Source of the DNA: Endomychus coccineus
Taxonomy: Eukaryota; Arthropoda; Insecta; Coleoptera; Endomychidae
NCBI GenBank assembly: GCA_958510875.1
Contig: OY294068.1
Location: forward strand, 68,612,633 to 68,676,632
DNA length: 64,000 nucleotides
Reading direction: 5' to 3'
Shown here: positions 24,638 through 35,232 of the stretch, one piece after another
How positions within the stretch are numbered: the stretch's first letter is position 1
Layout of the letters: the number at the start of each line of letters is the position of its first letter
Notes under the pieces: model-generated
What the model saw: the letters and a program-made list of their open reading frames with translations, nothing else
The model's database searches: none
Told to the model about the DNA's origin: nothing
Translations under genes and position numbers: made by a program

Positions 24638-25488
24638 CCGGGATATCAAAAATTATCTTGGTCAAGGGTGGTTGTGGAATCTAAAACGTGTGTCTTACTT
24701 TACGTTTGAAATAATTATGTCACTGTCACACTGACATCATCAATAACCTACAAATTTCATACCTATTTGTTTCAGTTGTAAAACAATAATGAACTACAAA
24801 TTAAAAATTATCTTGGTCAAGGGTGGTTGTGGAATGTAAAACGTGTGTCTTACTTTAAATTTTTGAATATGTTTTGTTGTGTCAGAATCTGTTAAGTCAT
24901 TGTGCTGAAATTTTCTAATCACAGCATAAAATTTTCATGATTGAAGCCTATTTTCGAACGGGGGCGCTAGTTAATGGAAATTGGCAATACAGTCAACGTT
25001 TGTGTTTGGACAATTTTCGAGAGCACGTCCCAAACGTGGCAATATTACCGGACAATTTTTATGCGTGCCTTACAAATTGTGTTGAAGTGTATCGCGAAAC
25101 TGGTTGTGTGACTCATAAAAAAGGTGCTGGTAGACCAAGAGTTCGTACAGAAGAAGTTGTCAATGACGTTCGTCAACTCCGGTAAATAATTTGCAAGCAC
25201 TTCAACAAAGAATAGTTCAGCAATGTGCTACCATAACGCCAGAAATGCCGCGTTAACTTGTGCATCGAACAAAACGGGGGAAACAATTACTGTCTGTAAT
25301 TTAGTTTTTCTTGTTACTAAAACCGTTATTTCATAATTTGTAGTTCATTATTGTTTTACAACTGAAATAAATTTGTAGGTTATTGATGATGTCAGTGTGA
25401 TAGTGACATACTTATTTCAAACGTAAAGTAAGACACACGTTTTAGATTCCACAACCACCCTTGAGCAAGATAATTTTTGATATCCCGG
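24638..25488. mobile_element. Non-autonomous transposon H inserted into the left TIR of G
   Basis: H has perfect outer tips CCGGGATATCAAAAATTATC and its inverted match ending at 25488, flanked by TA at 24636-24637 and 25489-25490. The arms run about 165 bases. Removing H and one TA restores AATCGTACGAGTG, which matches AATCGTAAAAGTG in the opposite arm of G, proving the insertion point. In the left half a block of about 58 bases starting AAAAATTATCTTGG near 24647 recurs directly near 24803, so the arm has begun to duplicate internally. The centre keeps pieces of a transposase. Confidence 0.88.
24937..25300 (+). pseudogene. Internally deleted transposase in element H
   Basis: The first part (24937-25185) is an N-terminal DNA-binding region: MIEAYFRTGALVNGNWQYSQ ... 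YRETGCVTHKKGAGRPRVRT followed by EEVV, with the Thr-Gly and Gly-Arg-Pro-Arg linker seen between the helix-turn-helix halves of Tc1/mariner enzymes. After a stop at 25183 the same frame resumes as NNLQALQQRIVQQCATITPE, which resembles the C-terminal end of these proteins (R-I...C..I-T-P-E). The whole catalytic core with its three acidic residues is missing, so H would need transposase supplied by a full-length relative. Confidence 0.65.
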
Positions 25489-25499
25489 TACGAGTGAAG

Positions 25500-25700
25500 A
25501 TGTCTTATACGAAAATACGAAAAATATGATAGGTTATGTTAGGAAGCTTTATTCAAAGTAATAACATTTATGATATTGCATCTGAAATATATTTAAATCG
25601 CTATCCAGAAAGAAGTCCATCTAATAAAGCTATTTCCAAGAGGTTAACAGAAAATCGTATTAATTGTAAATCCTTCAACAAGCAAGCGCACCAAAAAATC
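25500..25700 (+). pseudogene. Duplicate N-terminal transposase segment in the left arm of G
   Basis: From an ATG at 25500 the plus strand repeats the start of the minus-strand transposase of G. After a frame slip it reads MLGSFIQSNNIYDIASEIYL and later LTENRINCKSFNKQAHQK, against MLENFIQSNNNCDVASEICF and LKENILNCGSFNKPKPKN on the minus strand at 26600-26440. The copy stops near 25700 because the inverted repeat ends there. It is not a separate gene: it is coding sequence carried into the terminal repeat. Confidence 0.75.
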
Positions 25701-25759
25701 AGATATTTATATCTAATTTTATAATATATTACAACTACAAGATACAAAAACAAATTAAA

Positions 25760-26628
25760 GTAAATGTTCAAACTGATGTACGTTATATTCGATATATAAA
25801 TTACACTTTTTCGTAACACTCTAACTGCATTATAAACATGAAGATTTGAAATGAAATTCACACAGTCTATAAAATTTTGTATTTTGAGTTCATTTATTTC
25901 GTTACTGATTTTCTTGAATAATTTCTCTGTAATGTAGACCCAAGAGAGGAAATCCAGTGGCGTTAAGTCAGGTGATCGTGGTGGACACCTCACTGGCCCG
26001 TTAATTCCCATCCAGTTATTTCCAAAATTGGTATTCAATAATTCTGAAACGGTCCTGATATTATGATGTGGTGCACCATCTTGTTGGAAGAACTGATTTC
26101 TTGCCTCAATCACGGGTAGATTGTCCATAAATTCCTCAATAATTTTCTGTTTCAAGAATTCGTAGTTCCGTCGTTGACCATAAAAATTTTCTTGATATAT
26201 GTGATACGTTAAAAAACGATTCCCCCATAGAGCACACCAAAAACTAAAACGAAAGCATGCCTGATCGAACGTCGACGGTAAGGTGAGGATTCATATCAAT
26301 AGTGCTCGTTATGCTTGTTGAAAATTCCAGCACTGCTAATGCTGCTAGATTCAGCTTCAATCTGATGACTTGAAATTGAAAGATATGCAACCGTCATTTC
26401 AATTACCGATCTACTAGTTTCTTCAACATCTTCAATGTTGTAATTTTTTGGTTTTGGTTTGTTGAAGGATCCACAGTTAAGAATATTTTCTTTTAACCTC
26501 TTGACAATATCTTCATTAGGTTGTCTTCTTTCTAGGTTGAAACATATTTCAGATGCAACATCACAATTATTATTACTTTGAATAAAGTTTTCTAACATAT
26601 AATATTTCTCGTAATTTTCGTAAGACAT
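25760..26628 (-). pseudogene. Tc1/mariner-superfamily transposase of element G, broken
   Basis: The ATG is at 26628. The N-terminal helix-turn-helix part (MSYENYEKYYMLENFIQSNN onward) runs to about 26340, where roughly 80 residues before the first catalytic region have been deleted; text resumes as SSAGIFNKHNEHY, the usual stretch just after the first aspartate. A stop and a frame change follow near 26300-26250. Then RFSFWCALWGNRFLTYHIYQ leads to FFQQDGAPHHN (second Asp) and PPRSPDLTPLDFLSW (third Asp), with 41 residues between them. The reading frame then runs on antisense to the duplicated N-terminus, so the natural end is near 25760. The enzyme is inactive because the first catalytic block is missing. 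Confidence 0.75.
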
Positions 26629-27246
26629 CTGCACTTTTACGATTAAATGAGTTAATAGATGGAAAAAAAATAGTTGCAATTTACTGACAAACGGATAAAC
26701 ACTGTCTTTGATGACATCCGCCTAATTGAAAGAAATATAAAATAACGCAAAAAGTAATACAGTAAAATATTATTTTCGCTATTGAAGACTTACACATCAA
26801 AAGCGACTCGACACCTGTACAGTTGAACAAATGTTCTAAAATAAAAAACAGCACACACACAATTCCATTTCCTGCATAGTGGGAATAATTATTTTGCTAT
26901 CACTTGAACATGATTTTTGTTTTTCTATGTTCGCAACCAATGTGCAAATGTATATCACTCAATACAGGTGTCAACTATTTTATTAATTGAATTTGCTATT
27001 TAAACTTTATATTACAGTAAAAATATGGTTTCACTATACACCACTTTCCCCTAATCGCTCCGGTTCTGCTTGTACGAAAATGAAGCGAAAATATTTGCCA
27101 AAATGTTCCATTAATCAAGGAATAAAGCGGTTCGAGGGCGATACAAATTCACTTTTCTATGAATACCAAAACACATCAACATAGTGTGGTACAACTAGAA
27201 CTTTTCTGCAAACGAAATTATAAGAGGCATAACTACAGGACTAATA

Positions 27247-27789
27247 GTCCTGAGACGGTTATGAATAATAAAGTATAATTTTGTTGCAAAAATGACTAGA
27301 GGTGATGACTAGGTCATTTTTGCAACAAAATTATACTTCATTATTCATAACCGTCTCAGGAAAATCTCAAATTTCCCGAATTTTCCATCTGGAGAGTTTT
27401 TTGGGAAAAATAACAGCGGAATCGTGATCAGCGACCCAAAAAACCTACTAGAGGTCATTTTTGCAACAAAATTATAAATTATATATTATATATAAATTTT
27501 CCAAATTTCCCATGTGGAGGGAGTTTTCCGAGAAAACTAGCTGCGACCCAAAAAACATACTAGGGGTCATTTTCGGTTCTCAATTCATTAAGTTTGGACT
27601 GTTTTTATAGGAATGCTCCTCTGAGAGGTTGAAACCCCGTTTTGAGGGGGTAGAAAGGTCGACCCCCGTGGTCTTGATAGTTATGAATGATCTATGGAGT
27701 ATCAGGAACAAAACGCAAAACATTTTTTGAAATTCTAGCTTACTATATTTTTTTTTATTATGGCCTTTTTCCTGGCTTATTGCCTGGAC
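27247..27789. mobile_element. Foldback element I with a near-perfect inner palindrome
   Basis: The left end reads TA-GTCCTGAGACGG and the right end GCCTGGAC-TA. Just inside the left end, 27249-27296 and 27313-27360 form a nearly perfect 48-base inverted repeat (CCTGAGACGGTTATGAATAA start) with a 16-base loop. Further in are two CGACCCAAAAAAC boxes and repeats of GGTCATTTTTGCAACAAAAT. The right end and the boxes match element J, and the GTCC tip matches F, so I, J and F look like one family. No coding capacity. Confidence 0.65.
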
Positions 27790-27791
27790 TA

Positions 27792-28317
27792 TAAGACAAT
27801 CGAAGACATGATCATAATTTCTCAATAGAGATCAGAAACCTGAAATAATAAAGTCCAGAAATTCGACTGGGTCGCAGTGCTATAGAATCGCTATGTAAAT
27901 TTAGATAATCTTCAAATTTTGGTTGGAAATCGCCAATTTCGAATCTCACATCGAAACTGACTTTTTGGATAGGGGTTCACAAAAATTGAAGCTGTGCGAA
28001 TAACGATAATCCGTCATCGTACGTACTAGCTAGCTGATTAGTTTCAATTAAATCAAATCCAACCTTGTGATCCTAATCTTTGGTTATAAAAAGTCTTGTT
28101 TATGATTGATTCCCTGTTTTTGGACAAACTCGTGTCCTCTGTATGAAGTTCACTTGCACTGCCAAATTCACAATATTTCATGCTTTGATCGATAACATTT
28201 ATAATATAGGTCACGAAAAAGTACGTATAAGTGATCTTAATAAGAAAATTCAACCGCGTATCTTATCTCTAATTGTTCAAGTTACGAATTGTAATATATC
28301 AATAGTTTTTCACTCAC
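27792..28317. other. Putative intron sequence next to the 28.3-kb exon
   Basis: No repeat or gene was recognised. If the minus-strand exon pair is real, this is the 5' part of the intron, starting with donor GTGAGTG at 28317-28311. Confidence 0.35.
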
Positions 28318-28447
28318 CTGTGACTATTAAGCGTAAGAGTATGAGCAGAAGTGTGAAGACTCAATGTACCCGATGAGGCATTAGTAAATCCCACTCCGCT
28401 GGAGTAAGCGTAAGACAGTTTATTGTTTTTTGTTCTACCAGTAGACA
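28318..28447 (-). CDS. Candidate internal exon of an unrecognised host gene
   Basis: On the minus strand a good acceptor (GATATTCTTTTTAG) precedes 130 bases that end in CACAG and a consensus donor GTGAGTG. The exon is open in one frame: two bases, 42 codons, two bases. The peptide reads STGRTKNNKLSYAYSSGVGF then TNASSGTLSLHTSAHTLTLN and SH. Codon use is more balanced than the flanking A+T-rich DNA. Its final two bases (AG) fit the single leading base of the exon at 20186-20030. The Ser/Thr-rich peptide would suit a cytoplasmic or extracellular linker, but I cannot name the protein. Upstream exons should lie to the right; 34234-34291 is one weak candidate. Confidence 0.55.
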
Positions 28448-28449
28448 CT

Positions 28450-29439
28450 AAAAAGAATATCACTTTTAAAAAACACAATATTTTGTTGTTTATATAAATT
28501 ATAAGATGATATTCACATTTTGTGGAGCAAGCATATAATAAAAAACGAACGTTCAACAATATTTTGAACAATTTCAGATGGTAAATAGTTAATACCCATT
28601 TAAGTCTAAGTGTAACCTTGGCTAATGTTACCGTGCACATGTTCTTGTTTATACTTACGAAAGTAAAATTTTATATTCCATAAATTGAAGTTTGAAAGTT
28701 CCAATCAAATATACATTTTTTCGAAAACAAATTTCAAACGAAGCTGAGAAATTTAATTTTAGTTTGTGAACATTCACAACATTAACTTTATTGAAGTATT
28801 CAAACATAATAAAGAAACTACAAATGTGTTGCCGCTTAGGGAATAAATAAATAGTGTGCGTGGCAAAGTTACTCTTCGGAAATAGTTATAATATAATATA
28901 GTTATATATGTTATGTTATAATATAGTTTAGTTAGTTGGATATGGTTACCGATTTTTATATAATTGTTTCACATTCTATAAGATACTCTTCGCGGAAAGA
29001 TAATGAAATAAATAAATTATTTATTTCATTATTACACAACTAAACAATATTCAGGTATCCTGTCCCTTAGACTCCTAGACCTCAGCGCCTTTTGTTATAA
29101 ACTTGTTGATGTACGATGTAAATTCAAGTTTACTTCAATAATTATTTTTGTTGTTGGACGATTTTGTAAAAATTTGGGTAAAGCCGTTTTAAATTGGCTA
29201 AAATTTACTGGAAAGTTTTGAATCGACTCAATGTGTACTTTGGCAGTTACGCCTTTTTTTAATTTTCAACCCTTCAGACAAGGGTGTGTTTATTACACAA
29301 ATTCCCTGAAAAACAATATGGTTCGTCATCGAACAGCAAACGATTTTTTTTTTGTCAATATTTGAATATAATAGGACATTTCGTTTCAGAGTTATTGTGT
29401 ATGCAAGATTTCGTGACATACATCCAGACATAAAGACGG
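28450..29439. other. AT-rich spacer with simple palindrome
   Basis: Contains TA-rich repeats near 28885-28930 and a short perfect palindrome (AATGAAATAAATAA with its inverse) near 29003-29033. The last part may be the 3' flank of the decayed mariner that follows. No gene seen. Confidence 0.4.
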
Positions 29440-30190
29440 ATTTTTTCAAAGTTGCTTAAAATTCGATGAAAAGTATCAGTTTTCCACGTCTTTTCACCCG
29501 AATATTTTGTCGTAATTTGTGCTGATGTGCCACTGAACATGCCACGTTAATTGTGGTATTGCGTTCTTTAATGTCTATAAGGAGAATGCCCTCACAATCC
29601 CAACACCTTAGTCAACACCTTTTTTGTCGAATGACCCTAAACTTTCATTGCGGTGTTTCTCCTTTTCGCCTCTATTCCATCTCTTTTAGACAGAGGATCA
29701 GAGGAGAGAACGTCTTCAACAAGTCCAAAGAGCCCCAAAAAGGACTGAGCACATTCGACACGACGCTGGTGCTGTTGTTTGGGAACCCACCTTGCACTAA
29801 CTATTTAGGCCCAAATGTTCGTGAATGATTCGGCTAAGGGTTGTATCTGAAGCCCCGACATTTGTGCTATTTCTGTGACCTTCAAAAGTCGATTGCCTAA
29901 TACGAGATCTTCAACAAGGGCGTTTTTGTCGTCTGCCCTTCCTGTTCTAGCGTCATCTTCCAAGGATTCCTGCCCCATTCTAAACCGTTTTGGTCAATCT
30001 TTTACCACCGAATAATACAAGACGGTGAATTTTTCCCGTACATCCTAATCTAGCCGATCTTTAATGCTTTGACGAGAAATACCTTCTCGTGTAATAAATT
30101 TTATAACACCTTAATACTATACTCTCGTGATTTCTGACATCATGATAAACGAGTGACAGTTGTGCGAAAATTTTTATTTTTTCCAAGGCG
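29440..30190 (-). pseudogene. Decayed mariner-type transposase
   Basis: Reading leftward from about 30150: GVIKFITREGISRQSIKDRL; then RMGQESLEDDARTGRADDKN and ALVEDLVLGNRLLKVTEIAQ, the second helix-turn-helix preceded by the Glu-Asp-Asp-x-Arg-x-Gly-Arg linker; then SARWVPKQQHQRRVECAQ, equal to the ARWVPR-x-L-T block of mariners; and, near the end, KERNTTINVACSVAHQHKLR followed by KRRGKL. The first two catalytic motifs are not clear, and many stops and frame shifts occur. The order of motifs is that of Mos1-like enzymes. It is an old, dead copy. Confidence 0.7.
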
Positions 30191-30795
30191 AATACGTTCA
30201 ACTTGTGTGTTAACAACATTTTAACCCCCTGCTATACCTGGATCTACGGCAGGTCGGGAATTTATGGCGCTGCCCTCCATATTTAGATAAATTGGTAGTT
30301 TTTGATCGTCTTAGTATGAATATTTACTTTTCGCGTTTCCACACCCGGTTCATTCTTTTATAATTGTTTATTGTTAAATAATTTTCCTTCTTAGGAACAA
30401 TATTATGGAGCTTTTAAATGGCAAATTCATTCTATACTGATGTGCCACGACGGGACTGCATTTATTGTTCAAGACGAAGTAGAGTAGATATACATACACA
30501 ACTTAAAATCGTTTACTGTGATTACTGTAGAACGAGGTTGCAATGCTAACAATATTATTAACGCAAAATTGAAAAATATTAGCAACAGATATTTTTTAGA
30601 GCAAATAACAGCTATTATTTTTTGACGTTTTTAAATACCAATAGAAACATTCAATTTTATGTACGTTTTGGCCTATCAAAACATTATTATTAATATAAGT
30701 AATTAATATATATTAATTTTCTGATTAGAAAATTCCCGCTGGAATTTATGAAGTATTTTGTATTTATTAATTGACAACGTCCGATTTGACTAGAG

Positions 30796-31008
30796 ATGGG
30801 GATACAAGTTTATGATTTATCATTGAAAAATAATTTAGAGAATACCACACTAGAGTTCGATATATTCGAAAATAATTCTCCAGTTATTTTCTCAAACTTA
30901 TTGCCTGGCAAAAAGTTAAAAGAGTTTAAAAGTTTCGAGGCTCTGTCGAATCATTTTCAATTTAAATTGTTCCTCTACCTTGGGCTCTTGTGCCTATTAT
31001 GGTCATAA
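30796..31008 (+). CDS. Unrecognised 70-codon frame
   Basis: The frame starts with ATG in a fair context (AGAGATGG) and reads VYDLSLKNNLENTTLEFDIF with later NLLPGKKLKEFKSFEALSNH and a hydrophobic end (LFLYLGLLCLLWS). It is more protein-like than most frames of this length here, but it has no family motif, no splice sites I trust and no repeat partner. It may be a fragment of an unrecognised element or chance. Confidence 0.15.
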   Translation: MGIQVYDLSLKNNLENTTLEFDIFENNSPVIFSNLLPGKKLKEFKSFEALSNHFQFKLFLYLGLLCLLWS

Positions 31009-31139
31009 ACGGCCACGGAAACTCCGATTTACCATAAATATTTATATTAATATTGCAATGTTTAATTCTCACAATCCATTTTTTTGTAGATCCGTACTAC
31101 CAGATTTCGAGGTCAATTATTATACCTCACCCTCAGATA

Positions 31140-33368
31140 TACAGGGTGTATCTAAATAACACCGAAAAAATTAAAGGGGTGATTCTGTGATGAAAATTAA
31201 TGTGAGTGTTTGGTATAAAATTTTGTGAAAAAACCCTCCCCGGAAAAGTTACACCCCTTCGAAAATTAAAAAAAAAATGGTTTTTCTTTTTCATTTTCCC
31301 TGTATATCAAGCTAAAGACACGAAACTTGGTAAACATTATCTGTCAATAAGAGTACACTTTTTGAAATTTTTTCAACCCTGAAGTATGCTTAGAAGGGGT
31401 TGATTATTTCAACCCCTAAGATATTTTTTCTTACAACTTTTTTTTAGATGAAAATTTTTTCTTTAAAAAAGTATGACTGAAAAGCCCAATTCATTGACTA
31501 ACTTTTTTAACTCTACAAGTTTTTTCTAAAACTTGAGCATTTATGAGAAAAAAATAAATAAGCTCATGTAAAATAGCATTTTATTAAACAACAGCCAACC
31601 AAATTATGATTATGATTATGAGACTTCTACAACTAAAAACAAAAGTGAACAAACAATGAACAAAAACCTGTCGAATATCGACAAAACAATTATAATAAAT
31701 GTTGAAAATGACCGCCTTCAGCGTCAATACAAGCATCTAGCCTTTTCCTCATAGAATTGCGTATACGATGAAATATTCCTGGAGAATTTCTTATAGTTTC
31801 ACACCCTGCCACAATGCGGTTTCGCAGATCATCGATATTTTCAACTGGGTTTGTGTATATCAAAGATTTCAGATATCCCCATATGCAAAAATCCAAAGGA
31901 TTAAGGTCAGGGGAGCGGGCTGGCCAGTTTACAGGTCCTCCTCGACCTATCCATTGATTGACATACACCTCATCCAGGTGAGTTCATGCAAGTATACTAA
32001 AATGAGCTGGTGCACCATCGTGCATAAACCATGAATGTTGCCTAATTTGAATGGGAACCTCTTCAAGAAGAACAGGTAATTCTTCAAGGAGATGACAATA
32101 TGCTTCACCATTTAATCGTAGCGGAAGAAAATGGGGACCAATTAAATGATTATCAATAATTCCGAGCCACACGTTTAATGAAAATTTATACTGATGATTT
32201 CCTTCAAAAAAGCCATGAGGATTTTCGTCAGCCCAAAGGTGATTGTTGTGAAAATTTCTAATACAGTCTCTTGAGAAATTCGCCTCGTCAGTAAATAAAA
32301 TATTATCTAAGAACTGTGGTGCTTGACCAATCATATTAATAAGCCACTGACAAAAAATCACACGGGGTAAAAAATCTCGAATCATTAACGCCTGCACCCG
32401 TTGAAGATGATAGGGATACAACATTTGTTCTTTTAAAATTCGAAAAACAACGGAATGGCTTACATGTAGGACACGAGCTATTTTCCTGGTACTAGTTTCT
32501 GGGAATTCTTCAATTGAATTAAGTACGGCTTCTTCTACAGCTGCAGTTCTAACTTCTCTAGTACGACCAGAATCATAATTTCTTTTTTCAAAATTACCAC
32601 GTTCCCGCAAGCGTCGGTGAATAGTTGTGAACGTAGTATGATGGGGTAGTCTACGCTGTGGGTACTGTTCAGCATAAAGTCTTTGCGCTTCCAATGAATT
32701 ACCGTTAGCACGACCGTATGTAAAATGCATATCTGCCATTTCCAAATTCGAATATGCATTCATATTTTCAATCAACTAATATTTCCTACAATACACAATC
32801 ATAAAACTTGTGAAACAATAAGATGGGTGACAGAAAATGACACTACACAATCCTAGTGTCAGTATTAATGTTTTTATGCAAAGCACAGGCCACTAGACTT
32901 GACGCAAAATACACTCGCGTTAGCTCATCTTTTTGAAAATGCATTGCATTAGATTTTTTTTCTCGTAAATGCTCAAGTTTTAGAAAAAACTTGTAGAGTT
33001 GAAAAAGTTAGTCAATGAATTGGGCTTTTCAGTCATACTTTTTTAAAGAAAAAATTTTCATCTAAAAAAAGTTGTAAGAAAAAATATCTTAGGGGTTGAA
33101 ATAATCAACCCCTTCTAAGCATACTTCAGGGTTGAAAAAATTTCAAAAAGTGTACTCTTATTGACAGATAATGTTTACCAAGTTTCGTGTCTTTAGCTTG
33201 ATATACAGGGAAAATGAAAAAGAAAAACTATTTTTTTTTTAATTTTCGAAGGGGTGTAACTTTTCCGGGGAGGGTTTTTTCAAAAAAATTTATACCAAAC
33301 ACTCACATTAATTTTCATCACAAAATCACCCCTTTAATTTTTTCGGTGTTATTTAGATACACCCTGTA
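31140..33368. mobile_element. Near-intact long-TIR transposon C
   Basis: The 2.23-kb element starts TACAGGGTGTATCTAAATAA and ends with its inverse, flanked by TA at 31138-31139 and 33369-33370. The terminal inverted repeats are about 415 bases (31140-31555 and 32946-33368) and differ at only a handful of positions. One transposase ORF fills the centre on the minus strand. The near identity of the arms and a single coding lesion point to a recent insertion. C2 at 37040-38899 is a related family with the same tip. Confidence 0.93.
31690..32775 (-). pseudogene. Full-length Tc1/mariner-superfamily transposase with one in-frame stop
   Basis: The protein starts at 32775 (MIENMNAYSNLEMADMHF) and ends GGHFQHLL at 31690, 361 residues in all. 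Residues 8-60 carry the first DNA-binding domain (YAEQYPQRRLPHHTTF), followed by an RTREVRT linker and a second helix-turn-helix (STRKIARVLHVSHSVVFRIL). Catalytic residues: Asp163 in FTDEANF, Asp253 in FMHDGAPAHF and Asp295 in SPDLNPLDF; 41 residues separate the second and third. The only lesion is TGA at 31984-31986, in place of an Arg codon judging by C2, between the second and third aspartates. Without read-through it would yield an inactive 263-residue product. The enzyme would bind the TIRs and move the element into TA sites. The 41-residue spacing recalls the rosa-type DD41D group. Confidence 0.92.
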
Positions 33369-33370
33369 TA

Positions 33371-34160
33371 TAAAGAATGGATACAATATATAAAATTATT
33401 TATACATCATATGGCTTCATTTCCAGATAATTAAAATTTATAAGTAAAATTTCATTTTTGATTTACAAAATTCATGTTCAACTGTTGAAATTCAGGAAGT
33501 ATTTGTTAATTACCTAGATGTATAAGCTTCAACTCTCCGTGTTACTTCTTTACATATGTTAGAATTCTTCAATAATATTAATTTTGTCGACACAAGCTAA
33601 AAAACAATTTATTTGGTTTAAAAAAAATTATATTTGAATGAAACTTCAAGTTGTGAAATCTCTTGCCTTCAATTCTAGAAATAAATCGTTATTAGATATT
33701 TCAGAAAATCTTATGTGGTTGAGAGCTATTTACTTAATATTTCTATAATTATTATTATTTGGCGAGGAAAATTTAGAAAATGGAACAGTTGATATGATAG
33801 CGACACGCGAAAGGATTTGATAAGCGCAGAAAGCAGGGTTGACAACAATCATGATTTAAAAAACAATCAGCGATTTTTTTCAAAAATATTTCGTTTGAAC
33901 CAGATTTTGTTCAAAACCAACTAGCAGTAAATCTAAACAAGTATGTGCAAGGTAATTTTAGTAGCCATGGTTGCACTTATGCTTTAGTCATATTAAAAGG
34001 ATATTAAGTTTTTAATACAAAGTTTAACTTACAACCATGATACTAGTTTGATGAAACAGATATCTATTTAAAATAGAAACATTTCAATATATTGGCACTG
34101 TTGTTTCACATTAAAAATGTCAATCATACTCACTTATAATAGACAAAAAAAGCTTATAAT
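33371..34160. other. AT-rich spacer
   Basis: No repeat partner or coding frame was recognised between element C and the weak exon candidate at 34.2 kb. Confidence 0.45.
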
Positions 34161-34233
34161 ATCTTTTAAATTACCAAATTATAATTATTGTTCAACGTCG
34201 GAAGATGTTTCCCCTTAGTCATTGCCTCATTAC

Positions 34234-34291
34234 TGACGTTTACTGTTATGGGCTCGATTTGTACTTCAAATGTTATCCAATTCCCCGTTTC
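34234..34291 (-). CDS. Weak candidate exon
   Basis: On the minus strand, after ACCTAAAAG, an open frame reads ETGNWITFEVQIEPITVNV and, if no splice occurs, continues SNEAMTKGKHLPTLNNNYNL to a stop near 34165. The peptide is not low-complexity and stands out from its surroundings. A donor-like GTAATG after GTC-A would leave one base, which with the two leading bases of the 28447 exon makes ATG, so the phases fit. However, the acceptor has a poor pyrimidine tract and the donor is non-consensus. It may instead be a repeat remnant. Confidence 0.22.
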
Positions 34292-34990
34292 CTTTTAGGT
34301 CCTCTATTTTATTTTGTATTAAGGATTTTTTTGAAAAGCAGGTAAATCCTATACAAGTATTATAACAAATATTACAAAAATGCATCAAGACTTTTTTAGT
34401 AATAAAAGGGGTTTGAAAGTTTAATCCTTAAGAATAAATATGTTTTAGTATTCTGATTTTACTTTAATTTTAAATCAGGATTAAAAAAAATTACAAATCA
34501 CTTGATTGAAATAATGATTCTAATTAACTAATTTTGAATTTTCTTCAGCCTTGCGGAAAGAACCTTATGACTCATTTTAAAAAGAAAATCTCGAAAAGAA
34601 TGAAAGAATAAGAAGTTTCAGAATGGTGCTGTTTCAGACTCATACTGATTTCTCCTTAGAAACTAAAAAAACTGTAGCTCGGTCAACTTTTATTGAACAA
34701 ACCAGAAAACAATTGTTGATAATTTGGTTAGTTTTGATTTGCATTTCAAAAATATATGATATCTTGGAAGTTGTAACGAAGTGCCCTCGTTACTTATAAT
34801 TTAATGTACTCCTCTGGTTAAAAAGAAATAACACCGACGAGGCTGAGATTCTAACGCATCAAAGTTTTTTACATCCTATGTAGATAAAGTTGGAGCTAAT
34901 AGGAGATAAGGAAATTCTTATTCAAATCACCACTGACTGCCAGAATCCCAGGCCACCTCTGACGTTTTATTTCTTTTGGCACAAAACCAG

Positions 34991-34997
34991 TATAAAA
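34991..34997 (+). promoter_or_regulatory. TATA box of the LTR-like unit
   Basis: TATAAAA in the context CCAGTATAAAAGGAGAACGG. A start site would be expected about 25-30 bases downstream, near 35020. Confidence 0.5.
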
Positions 34998-35232
34998 GGA
35001 GAACGGATTTCACACGAGAGGGATTGAAGAATCAGCCGTCCGACCGCTCAGCCGCTACGACTCCGATATATTATTACCGACCGTTCAAATTAATTCAACT
35101 CTGTTAATTTCCGAGAATTTATTTTTATTTTTCATTATAAACTCCGTCCGCGCTTCGTAGGATCCACTCATACACTTTGACCAAGTCCGAAGGTAAATAT
35201 TCTACAACTAACTCCCGTTTCAACTGACTGCC

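Larger units (their letters stand above)
24190..27051. mobile_element. Long-TIR transposon G, interrupted by element H
   Basis: The tips are GGGGAGAGTGG at 24190 and CCACTTTCCCC ending at 27051, flanked by TA at 24188-24189 and 27052-27053. Matching arm text includes GATGTATAAGTCTT (about 24462) and AAGACTTACACATC (about 26786), and AGTGTTTATCC near 24560 against GGATAAACACT near 26693. The arms continue inward past the transposase start codon, so the first 60 or so codons occur in both arms (25500-25700 plus, 26628-26440 minus). Element H sits in the left arm. The tips are the least certain part because the outermost arms are diverged. Confidence 0.7.

Noticed and set aside
25601..25760. C-terminal extension of the minus-strand transposase of G
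   Set aside because: The frame stays open only because it runs antisense through the duplicated N-terminus in the left arm; it is not a true part of the protein.
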